Shown in pieces: positions 39,796 through 49,182 of a stretch of 64,000 bases of DNA (positions are counted from its first letter, which is position 1; each line of letters starts with the position of its first letter). The position numbers and the translations under genes were made by a program. The stretch is taken from positions 62,001 through 126,000 of the forward strand of contig NZ_JOCF01000011.1 in the NCBI RefSeq assembly GCF_000720635.1, written 5' to 3'. The notes under the pieces are model-generated. The model was not told the origin of the DNA. It was given only the letters and a program-made list of their open reading frames with translations, and made no database searches. This DNA is from Streptomyces sp. NRRL WC-3742. GTDB lineage: Bacteria > Actinomycetota > Actinomycetes > Streptomycetales > Streptomycetaceae.

Positions 39796-39840
39796 CGAGG
39801 GGCCCGGAGAGATCCACAGCGATCCGCTCCGGGCCCCTCG
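39796..39840. terminator. Terminator after tRNA-Ile copy 2
   Basis: Perfect 13-bp arms (39796–39808/39828–39840) around a 19-nt loop. The arms are nearly the same as in the first terminator. Confidence 0.8.
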
Positions 39841-40109
39841 GCGTTCCGTCGGGCCGTTTCCGGCCGTTCGCCCGGACGTTCGGGGAGGCCCCGGAGGATG
39901 TGGGCCGTCAATCCTCCGGCCGGGCCCGAGGGTTGGCCGTACGGTGGCTGGTCACGATTGGGACACCGGTGTGTATCATCGGCCGCAGGGCGGTCTGGCA
40001 CCCGACAGCCCCGTTCGCTCTCGAAACACATCAGGACTCGTCGGCCCGGTCATTCCGGCCGGAGCACCGGCTCTTGAGTCCGCCAACGCAAGAAGGACGA
40101 GGTCCCGCG

Positions 40110-40238
40110 GTGAAGAAGCTCCTCCTGGTCGCCCTGGTCGCCCTCGGCGGCTTCTTTGTCTACCGTCAGGTCCAGGCGGACCGCGCCGAGCAGGACCTGT
40201 GGACCGAGGCCACCGACCCGATTCCGGCCGGCCGCTGA
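40110..40238 (+). CDS. DLW-39 family small protein
   Basis: A 42-aa protein: a hydrophobic start (KKLLLVALVALGGFFVYRQV), then the signature AEQDLWTEATDP. GTG 40110 follows aaggacgagg. The DLW-39 family is a conserved actinobacterial small protein of unknown role, probably membrane-anchored by its single helix. It sits between tRNA-Ile and tRNA-Ala. Confidence 0.85.
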   Translation: MKKLLLVALVALGGFFVYRQVQADRAEQDLWTEATDPIPAGR

Positions 40239-40408
40239 GCCCCCGGGCGATCTGACGATCGACGATCTTCGGAGGCGCCGCCCGCGCCTCCCGGACCGGC
40301 CGGTCCGGTCATACGACCTGACCGGCTGGTTCCTCTCCTGGGAACGGCGCCGAGGACGGCGTCGGAACCCGGTACGCTAGTGCCCGTCGGCACGCGCGGT
40401 GCCGTCGA

Positions 40409-40481
40409 GGGGCATTAGCTCAGTTGGTAGAGCGCTGCCTTTGCAAGGCAGATGTCAGGAGTTCGAGTCTCCTATGCTCCA
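40409..40481 (+). tRNA. tRNA-Ala (TGC)
   Basis: A 73-nt cloverleaf with acceptor ggggcat/atgctcc (one G·U), D-arm agctcagttggtagagc and T-loop agttcgagtct. Anticodon TGC is at 40442–40444. No CCA is encoded. Confidence 0.97.
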
Positions 40482-40487
40482 CAGCAC

Positions 40488-40530
40488 GCGATGAGCGGCT
40501 GATCCGAGGTTCGGGTCAGCCGCTCATCGC
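40488..40530. terminator. Terminator between tRNA-Ala and the convergent DUF5324 gene
   Basis: Perfect 15-bp arms (40488–40502/40516–40530). Confidence 0.85.
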
Positions 40531-40543
40531 ATTCACGGGCCGG

Positions 40544-41281
40544 TCACTGGGGCTGCGGCCCGTTCCCGTCGTCCGTCCCCGGCTCGGTGTCGGGCTCTGC
40601 GGCGGTCCCGGGGGCGTCGCCGGCGGTGGGGGAGCCGTTCAGCGGGGCGGAGGCGGCGTGGGCGCCGGCCGGGCGGGGCGACTGCTCCTGCGGCGGCTCG
40701 ACCAGCCACTCCGGGTTGCTGTGCCGCCGCCACCACTGCCAGGCCACCAGGCCACCGCCGACGGCCAGCACGCCCGCCACGGCGAGGCCCGTGGTCCAGC
40801 TGCGGCAGCGGCGCTCCCGGCGGGCGTTGCGGGCGGCGAGATCGCTGATCTCGGCGGAGCTGACGTGGCCCTGGAGGGCGGTCAGCGCGGCGGCGCCCCG
40901 GCTCTGGGCCTCCTGGGCGACGGGAGTGACCGCGGCGCGGGCCTCCTCGACCGCCTGGATGACCCTGGGGGCCACGGTGGAGCGCGCCTGGTCGGCGGCG
41001 CGGCCCGCGGACACCCGGGCCGCCAGGGCGGCCTCCTGGGCCCGGTGGAGGGCCTTGAGGGCGTTCTGCTGGGCCTCTGGCGGCAGTGAGGCGAACGCCT
41101 GGCCGACCTGTGGGGCGAGGTGTTTGCCGTACTGGGCGCGGAGGGCGTGGGCGGCGTGGCCGGCCTTGGGGCCGAGGGCGTCCAGGGCGGGGCCGAGGCG
41201 CTGCCGGGCGCCGTCCGCGAAATGGGCGGCGGTGTCCATGGTCCTGGTGGCGGTCTCGCGGGCCGTGTCCGTCAGGGTCAC
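40544..41281 (-). CDS. DUF5324 family membrane protein
   Basis: A 245-aa protein with an N-terminal 150-residue Ala-rich, probably coiled-coil region (TDTARETATRTMDTAAHFAD onwards). One transmembrane helix lies near 163–181 (WTTGLAVAGVLAVGGGLVAW), and the Pro/Gly tail is disordered. GTG 41281 follows gaggaggag. DUF5324 is a streptomycete family without an assigned function. It converges on tRNA-Ala. Confidence 0.8.
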   Translation of the reverse strand: MTLTDTARETATRTMDTAAHFADGARQRLGPALDALGPKAGHAAHALRAQYGKHLAPQVGQAFASLPPEAQQNALKALHRAQEAALAARVSAGRAADQARSTVAPRVIQAVEEARAAVTPVAQEAQSRGAAALTALQGHVSSAEISDLAARNARRERRCRSWTTGLAVAGVLAVGGGLVAWQWWRRHSNPEWLVEPPQEQSPRPAGAHAASAPLNGSPTAGDAPGTAAEPDTEPGTDDGNGPQPQ

Positions 41282-41457
41282 GAGTTCTCTCCTCCTCGGT
41301 GGCATCCTCAATGCACTTATCCACCTGAATGCTGATCATGCATCCGTATTCGTCCGGCGGCATGCCGGAGTGGTCCGTACGCGAGGCACGGAGACGTCCG
41401 GGGGTGCCGCGGGCGCCGCAGTACGCTGGCTGCCTCCGCACGGAAGGGGAACGGCTG

Positions 41458-42345
41458 ATGGGCCCGGAGGACCGACCGGCGGCGAGCGGGCCGCAGGCCG
41501 CGCCGCCCGGCTGCTACCGGCACCCGGGGACGGCGACCGGGGTGTCCTGCACCCGCTGCGAGCGCCCGATCTGCCCGCAGTGCATGGTGTCCGCCTCGGT
41601 GGGCTTCCAGTGCCCCGAGTGCGTCGGGCGGGGCCGAGCCGGGGCGAGGCGGGCGACCACCCGGTTCGGCGGCGTGCCGGTCGCGGACGGCGCCCTCGTC
41701 ACCCGGGGGCTGATCCTGGCCAACCTGCTGGTCTGGGTGCTGGCCGCCTACGTGTTCACGCCGCAGCTGGAGCGGGTCTGGTCGCTGTACAGCGTCGGGC
41801 TGCACCGGGGCGGCCCGGAGGGCGTCGCGGACGGGCCGGACCAGTGGTACCGGCTGCTGACCGCCACCTTCCTGCACGTGGAGTGGTGGCACATCGGCGC
41901 CAACATGCTGGCCCTGCTCATCCTCGGCCCCGCGCTGGAGGAGGCGCTCGGCCGGCTGCGTTTCCTCGCGCTCTACCTGCTGGCGGGCCTGGGCGGCAGC
42001 ACCCTGGCCTTCCTGATCGACGGCGACTGGATGAACTCGCTGGGGGCCTCCGGTGCGATCTTCGGCCTGATCGGCGCCACGGTGGTGCTGCAGCTGCGGA
42101 CGAAGGGCCCGCTCGGCCCGGTGCTGGCGCTGCTGGTCTTCAACGCGATCGTCACCTACACCCGCCGGGACGTCATCGACTGGCGGGCCCACCTGGGCGG
42201 TCTGCTGCTGGGCGCCCTGGTGGCGGTCGGCCTCATGTACGCCCCGCGCGAGCGCCGGGCCCTGGTGCAGGGGCTGACGGTGGCGGCCGCGGTGGCGGTG
42301 GAGGCCGGGATGCTGGCGATCGGGACGGCCCTGTACGGCGGGTGA
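41458..42345 (+). CDS. Rhomboid-family intramembrane serine protease with N-terminal zinc ribbon
   Basis: A 295-aa protein. The N-terminal treble-clef segment has Cys/His pairs (CYRHPGTATGVSC, CERPICPQC, CPEC) at residues about 18–60. Six or seven helices follow. Catalytic Ser lies in LGASGAIFGLIGA and His in WRAHLGGLLLG, so the dyad is intact. Rhomboids cleave membrane proteins within the bilayer; the substrate is unknown. ATG 41458 follows aagggga. A DnaA-box cluster lies just after the stop. Confidence 0.93.
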   Translation: MGPEDRPAASGPQAAPPGCYRHPGTATGVSCTRCERPICPQCMVSASVGFQCPECVGRGRAGARRATTRFGGVPVADGALVTRGLILANLLVWVLAAYVFTPQLERVWSLYSVGLHRGGPEGVADGPDQWYRLLTATFLHVEWWHIGANMLALLILGPALEEALGRLRFLALYLLAGLGGSTLAFLIDGDWMNSLGASGAIFGLIGATVVLQLRTKGPLGPVLALLVFNAIVTYTRRDVIDWRAHLGGLLLGALVAVGLMYAPRERRALVQGLTVAAAVAVEAGMLAIGTALYGG

Positions 42346-42674
42346 CGCCCGGGCGGTTGTCCACAGCGGGTGCGGGGCTGTGCGCGGGCTGTGCGCCGAC
42401 CCGGGTGCGGACGGGTGTTCTACGCGTGTTCCGCTGTGCGATTCCGGCGCTCTCCGGGTGTCGTCCACAGCTGTGGACGGACGGGGCGCGGGAAGTTATC
42501 CACAGGCTGGGGAGACTTTTCCCCAGTGTGGATAACCATGTGGATAAACACGATGATCCGACTGTGGAGGCGATCGAGCGGCCGCGTTCGGACACGACCG
42601 ACCGCCGCCCCGGGTCGAGCACGGTCCGGAGCGGCGGTGGGGGTCCGAGGGCGGGCCTCAGGAGGGGCGGAGCG
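42346..42674. other. Rhomboid–crgA spacer with secondary DnaA-box cluster
   Basis: 329 bp without genes. DnaA boxes: TTGTCCACA 42357–42365; tcgtccaca 42461–42469; minus-strand ccgtccaca at 42472–42480; ttatccaca 42496–42504; minus-strand ttatccaca at 42527–42535 and 42539–42547. The pair at 42496/42527 forms arms of an inverted repeat whose inner part (ctgggga/ttcccca) could fold as a terminator hairpin. Confidence 0.8.
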
Positions 42675-42923
42675 TCACTTCCACTGGGTGGAGACGCCGA
42701 AGCCGGCGGCGATGAAGCCGAAGCCGACCAGGATGTTCCAGTTCCGCCAGCTCTCGACCGGGTAGGAGCCGCTGGTCACGTAGTAGGTGACGATCCACAC
42801 CAGCCCGATCAGGAACAGTGCCAGCATCAGCGGCGCGACCCAACTACGGCCCGAGCTGATCTTCACCGCGGTGGTGGTCGGCGGTGTGTAGTCGGACTTC
42901 TTGCGGAGTCGAGACTTCGGCAC
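42675..42923 (-). CDS. crgA: Cell division inhibitor/regulator CrgA
   Basis: A complete 82-aa CrgA: a basic N-terminus ([14 protein letters not shown]), two transmembrane helices (about 30–50 and 62–80) and the [13 protein letters not shown] loop. In Streptomyces it restrains FtsZ-ring formation until sporulation; in mycobacteria it bridges divisome proteins. GTG 42923 follows aggaga. The DnaA-box cluster lies just downstream of its stop codon. Confidence 0.95.
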   Translation of the reverse strand: MPKSRLRKKSDYTPPTTTAVKISSGRSWVAPLMLALFLIGLVWIVTYYVTSGSYPVESWRNWNILVGFGFIAAGFGVSTQWK

Positions 42924-43078
42924 GAGGGGATCTCCTGTCGATGCGCTGTGAGACCGCGCAGAGGCAGCGGGCGAGTCGGTCCGGCGGGTCGGTGGTCGAG
43001 AGGGTCTGGGGCCTCCCGCACGTGCAACCGGCGTCCGTTAGCGTAGTGGCTCGGCGGGTCTCAAGAGATAAGGGTACG

Positions 43079-43852
43079 GTGACTAATTTGTCGATTCCCC
43101 CTGAGTCGGCCGGTACCCGCCGCTCCGGCGCCCGAATTGTCGGACGTGCCCTGACCTGCGCCGTCTTCGCGCTCGCCGGACTGCTCTTCTACGTCAGCGC
43201 GCAGACCGCCCGCGGTACCGACCTGCGCACCGACAACTCCCTCCTCAGCCTCGGCGACGTCATCCGCCAGCGCAGCAACCAGAACCAGCAGGCCCAGGCC
43301 CAGCTGGCCGACCTCCAGGCCCAGGAGCAGCACCTCACCGAGCAGCAGGCCCACAGCCCCGCCGAGGCGGCCAGGCTGGACGGCCTGCGGCTCGGCGCCG
43401 CCCTGGAGCCGCTCCAGGGCGGCGGCCTGACCGTCACCCTCAACGACGCCCCGCCCAACGCCACCGCCCGGGTGCCCGGCGTCCCCGAGCCCGGCGTCAA
43501 CGACCTGGTCATCCACCAGCAGGACATCCAGGCCGTCGTCAACGCGATGTGGCGCGGAGGAGCCGAAGGGGTCCAGGTGATGGACCAGCGGCTGATCTCC
43601 ACCAGCGCCGTGCGCTGCGTCGGCAACACCCTGCTCCTCCAGGGCCGGGTCTACTCCCCGCCGTACGTCATCAAGGCGGTGGGGAAGACGGACGCCCTGC
43701 GCGGGGCCGTCGAGGCGGACCCGACGATCCACACCTACCTCAAGTACGTCCAGGCGTACGGCCTCGGCTGGAAGGTCCAGGAGAGCGGGGACCTGACCCT
43801 CCCCGGCTACTCGGGCACCACCGAGCTGCACTCGGCGGGCGGTCAGCAGTAG
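43079..43852 (+). CDS. DUF881 family membrane-anchored protein
   Basis: A 257-aa protein with an N-terminal transmembrane anchor (ALTCAVFALAGLLFYVSAQT), then a Gln-rich coiled coil (about 68–110) and the DUF881 domain (GGGLTVTLNDAP, NDLVIHQQDIQAVVNAMW, AVRCVGNTLLLQGRVYSPPY). This family lies near division genes in many Gram-positives; no activity has been assigned. GTG 43079 is placed after ataaggg. It is divergent from crgA. Confidence 0.88.
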   Translation: MTNLSIPPESAGTRRSGARIVGRALTCAVFALAGLLFYVSAQTARGTDLRTDNSLLSLGDVIRQRSNQNQQAQAQLADLQAQEQHLTEQQAHSPAEAARLDGLRLGAALEPLQGGGLTVTLNDAPPNATARVPGVPEPGVNDLVIHQQDIQAVVNAMWRGGAEGVQVMDQRLISTSAVRCVGNTLLLQGRVYSPPYVIKAVGKTDALRGAVEADPTIHTYLKYVQAYGLGWKVQESGDLTLPGYSGTTELHSAGGQQ

Positions 43853-43921
43853 CGGGACCGTCCCGACCGCCTTCGGGCTCGGGTCTACTCTTGATCCCAG
43901 TCCGCTACGCGAGGGAGCACC

Positions 43922-44101
43922 ATGTACGGCTGGATCTGGCGTCACCTACCGGGGAACACCCTGGTCCGGGCCGTCATCTCGCTGCTCCTCGTCGTGGGGA
44001 TCGTCTACCTCCTCTTCACCTACGTCTTCCCGTGGGCGGAACCGCTGCTCCCCTTCGGTGACGTCACAGTGGACGGCGGCGACGGCGCCGCGGTCGGCTG
44101 A
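43922..44101 (+). CDS. Small single-pass membrane protein (59 aa)
   Basis: ATG 43922 follows gagggag. The product begins MYGWIWRHLPGNTLVRAVIS, continues with a strong helix (LLLVVGIVYLLFTYVFPWAE), and ends in an acidic, Gly-rich outside tail. It lies between DUF881 and the amidotransferase gene on the same strand. Good RBS, coding-like codon use and a clean topology support it. Function is unknown. Confidence 0.8.
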   Translation: MYGWIWRHLPGNTLVRAVISLLLVVGIVYLLFTYVFPWAEPLLPFGDVTVDGGDGAAVG

Positions 44102-44157
44102 ACCGGCGGCCCCGGCACTTCCATCCAGTACCGCACCCCCACGGAGACCACGCGCGC

Positions 44158-44823
44158 ATGAGCAGCCAGCCGAATCCGCCCCGCATCCTGGTGGTGGACA
44201 ACTACGACAGCTTCGTCTTCAACCTGGTGCAGTACCTGTACCAGTTGGGCGCCACCTGCGAGGTCGTGCGCAACGACGAGGTGACCGTCGAACACGCCGT
44301 GCGCCGCGACGGCGACGCGGGCTTCGACGGAGTGCTGCTCTCCCCCGGGCCCGGGTCGCCCGAGGAGGCCGGGGTCTGCATCGAGATGGTGCACCACTGC
44401 GCGGGGATCGGGCTGCCGGTGTTCGGCGTCTGCCTGGGCCTGCAGTCGATCGCCGTCGCGTACGGCGCCGTGGTCGGCCGGGCGCCGGAGCTGCTGCACG
44501 GCAAGACCTCCGCGGTCGAGCACGGGGACACCGGGGTGTTCGCGGGCCTGCCCTCGCCGCTGACCGCGACCCGCTACCACTCGCTGGCCGTCGACCCGGC
44601 CACCGTCCCCGCGGAGCTCGAGGTCACCGCCCGGACGGTGGAGAGCGGCGTCATCATGGGCCTGCGGCACCGCGAACTCCCCGTCGAGGGCGTGCAGTTC
44701 CACCCCGAGTCGGTGCTCACCGAGGGCGGCCACCGGATGCTCGCCAACTGGCTGGCGGACTGCGGGGACCCGCGGGCCGTGGACCGGTCGACCGGGCTCG
44801 CCCCGGTGATCGGCCGAGGCTGA
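44158..44823 (+). CDS. Aminodeoxychorismate/anthranilate synthase glutamine amidotransferase subunit
   Basis: A 221-aa class I glutaminase that supplies ammonia to PabB or TrpE. It starts ILVVDNYDSFVFNLVQYL; the nucleophile Cys is in GVCLGLQSIAV, and the His/Glu pair is in VQFHPESVLTEGG. Sequence alone does not separate PabA from TrpG, and no synthase partner is in the window. The sortase gene begins 5 bp later, so it is probably co-transcribed with srtE1. Confidence 0.92.
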   Translation: MSSQPNPPRILVVDNYDSFVFNLVQYLYQLGATCEVVRNDEVTVEHAVRRDGDAGFDGVLLSPGPGSPEEAGVCIEMVHHCAGIGLPVFGVCLGLQSIAVAYGAVVGRAPELLHGKTSAVEHGDTGVFAGLPSPLTATRYHSLAVDPATVPAELEVTARTVESGVIMGLRHRELPVEGVQFHPESVLTEGGHRMLANWLADCGDPRAVDRSTGLAPVIGRG

Positions 44824-44828
44824 ACGGC

Positions 44829-45884
44829 GTGACCACGCTGCGACCGGAGGGGCGCTACCAGCCGCAGGCGCAGGAGTGGCCTCATGGGGAGCCCCAGGGC
44901 CATGGCCCGGACCCGTACGGCGCCCAGCAGGCGGCCGGAGCACCCGAGGACGCCTGGGGCGTGTACGAGCAGGCCGAGCAGCCCGCCGCCGACGGCCCCG
45001 AGTACCCCTGGCTGCCGGACCAGACGCTGCAACTGCGGCTGCCCGCCGACCTCGCGGGCGCCTCGGCCGAGCCCGCCCCGCCCACCGGCGGCCGGGCCGA
45101 GCGCCGGCGCGCCGCGAAGGGCCGTACGGCCGTCCGCTCGGGCCATGGACGGCGCCGGGCACGCGGCAGGGCGGCGGCCGGGCCGAGGCCCAAGGAGTCG
45201 CCCCTGGTGCTGATGGCGCGGTTCGTCGGCGAGTCGTGCATCACCCTCGGCGTGGTGATGCTGCTGTTCGTCGCGTACCAGCTCTGGTGGACCAACGTGC
45301 AGGCGGACCAGGCCGCGAGCGACGCCCGCGACCAGCTGGAGCAGCAGTTCGACCAGACCCCCAAGCCGGGGCAGCCCGCGCCGGACCCGAACAAGCCCGA
45401 GGTGTTCGCCCCGGGAAAGGGCTTCGCGATCGTCTACCTGCCCAAGCTGGGCCTCAAGTTCCCGATCGCCGAGGGGACTTCGAAGTCGGCGGTGCTCGAC
45501 AACGGCCTGGTCGGCCACTACACGGGCACCGGCATGCCGGCCGACAAGGCGGGCAACTTCGCGCTGGCCGCGCACCGCAACACCCACGGCGAGCCGTTCC
45601 GGTACATCAACAAGCTCGACAAGGGCGACAAGATCATCGTCGAGACGGCCACCGCGTACTACACGTACGAGGTCACCAGCGGGATCCCGGAGACCTCCCC
45701 GAGCAACGTGAGCGTGATCAAGCCGGTGCCCAACGGCGCCGGATACCCCGGCCCGGGCCGCTACATCACGTTGACCACGTGCACCCCGGAGTTCACCTCC
45801 AAGTTCCGCCTCATCGTCTTTGGCAAGATGACGGAGGAACGGCCGCGCAGCCAGGGCAAGCCGGCTGCGATCGCGGGCGGGTAG
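44829..45884 (+). CDS. srtE1: Class E sortase (SrtE1-like)
   Basis: A 351-aa transpeptidase. A disordered N-terminus of about 125 residues precedes a transmembrane helix (ITLGVVMLLFVAYQLWW). The catalytic triad is visible: His in ALAAHRNTHG, Cys in TLTTCTPEF and Arg in SKFRLIVFG. Class E sortases attach LAxTG proteins such as long chaplins to peptidoglycan; S. coelicolor srtE1/srtE2 are needed for aerial growth. GTG 44829 has gagg before it and is 5 bp after the previous stop. Confidence 0.88.
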   Translation: MTTLRPEGRYQPQAQEWPHGEPQGHGPDPYGAQQAAGAPEDAWGVYEQAEQPAADGPEYPWLPDQTLQLRLPADLAGASAEPAPPTGGRAERRRAAKGRTAVRSGHGRRRARGRAAAGPRPKESPLVLMARFVGESCITLGVVMLLFVAYQLWWTNVQADQAASDARDQLEQQFDQTPKPGQPAPDPNKPEVFAPGKGFAIVYLPKLGLKFPIAEGTSKSAVLDNGLVGHYTGTGMPADKAGNFALAAHRNTHGEPFRYINKLDKGDKIIVETATAYYTYEVTSGIPETSPSNVSVIKPVPNGAGYPGPGRYITLTTCTPEFTSKFRLIVFGKMTEERPRSQGKPAAIAGG

Positions 45885-45913
45885 CCGCCCGGCACGGAGG
45901 GGGAGCACCACAG

Positions 45914-46735
45914 ATGCAGGACGACGGCGCCGGACGATCGGCCGAAGCCGGTCGGGAAGCCTTCCCGCCGCCCGAGGAGGCCCCGCCGCCCGCGCGCCGG
46001 CGGCGCAGCGCCGCACTGGCCGCGCTGGGCGTCCTCGGTGAGCTGCTGATCACCCTGGGGCTCGTCCTCGGCCTGTTCGTCACGTACTCGCTGTGGTGGA
46101 CCAACGTCCAGGCCGACCGGGCGTCCTCGGCCGCCGGGGACAAGCTGCGCGGTTCCTGGGCGGCCCCCGGTGGCTCCCCCGCCCCGAGCGCCGGCGCGAC
46201 CCCCGGGACCCCCGGAGCCCCGGTCGGCGCACGGCAGTTCGCGGCAGGGGAGGACGTCGGCTTCCTGCACGTCCCGTCGATGGGCTCGGACTTCCAGGTG
46301 CTGATCCGGATGGGCACCTCCACCGCCGTCCTGGACGAGGGCGTCGCGGGGGTCTACGAGCAGCCGTACAAGGCCGCCATGCCCTGGGACCGGGACGGCA
46401 ACTTCGCGCTCGCCGCCCACCGGGACGGCCACGGCGCCAAGTTCCACGACCTGGACGCGGTGAACAAGGGCGACGCGATCGTCGTCGAGACCAGGGACAA
46501 GTGGTACGTCTACAAGGTCGACAACACCCTGGCGGAGACGTCCAAGTACGACACGGGCATCGTCGCCCCCGTCCCGGCCCGCTCCGGCTACACCGCCCCC
46601 GGCCGGTACATCACCCTGACGACCTGCACCCCGGTCTACACCTCGCGCTACCGGATGGCCGTCTGGGGCAGCCTGGTGCGCGTCGACGAGGTGGACGCCA
46701 GGCGCACCCCGCCGCCGGAGCTGCGGCACTCCTGA
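45914..46735 (+). CDS. srtE2: Class E sortase (SrtE2-like)
   Basis: A 273-aa paralogue of the preceding sortase with a much shorter cytoplasmic tail. Membrane anchor LITLGLVLGLFVTYSLWWTN is followed by a Pro/Gly linker. The triad is His in ALAAHRDGHG, Cys in TLTTCTPVY and Arg in SRYRMAVWG. ATG 45914 follows cggaggggga. The two enzymes share WWTNVQAD after the helix, consistent with tandem duplication. No LAxTG substrate is in the window. Confidence 0.88.
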   Translation: MQDDGAGRSAEAGREAFPPPEEAPPPARRRRSAALAALGVLGELLITLGLVLGLFVTYSLWWTNVQADRASSAAGDKLRGSWAAPGGSPAPSAGATPGTPGAPVGARQFAAGEDVGFLHVPSMGSDFQVLIRMGTSTAVLDEGVAGVYEQPYKAAMPWDRDGNFALAAHRDGHGAKFHDLDAVNKGDAIVVETRDKWYVYKVDNTLAETSKYDTGIVAPVPARSGYTAPGRYITLTTCTPVYTSRYRMAVWGSLVRVDEVDARRTPPPELRHS

Positions 46736-46750
46736 GCGCGTGAACGCGTG

Positions 46751-46804
46751 GGGAACGCCCGAGGGCCCGCCGCGAGCGATCGCGGCGGGCCCTCGGGCGT
46801 TCCC
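46751..46804. terminator. Long perfect terminator hairpin between srtE2 and pknB
   Basis: A 25-bp uninterrupted stem (46751–46775/46780–46804) with a GCGA loop between convergent genes. It is the longest perfect hairpin I found in the window. Confidence 0.9.
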
Positions 46805-46844
46805 CCGGTCCAGGAGTTCTCAGAACCAGGGGAAGACGGGCGGC

Positions 46845-48920
<2,076 letters not shown>

Positions 48921-49182
48921 AGTTCCGACCCTCTCCCTCACCCGCCGGTGAGGTTGTGACGTAGGTGTCCCCGCACGCTCTGGGTGACGCCGCGCGGCCC
49001 TGCGCCGGTTCTCCGGCCGGGCCGTGCACCGCCTCGCGGGCGGCAACGGGCACACCCGCTGCTGGCGGATACGCTACCGGTCGCCGCGCGCCGGACCGGA
49101 GTCCACCGTAGGCCGATATCAGACCGGTATCCGGACGGGGGTGCCGATCGTGACATTCCCCTCACTCCCGACACGGCGTGCG

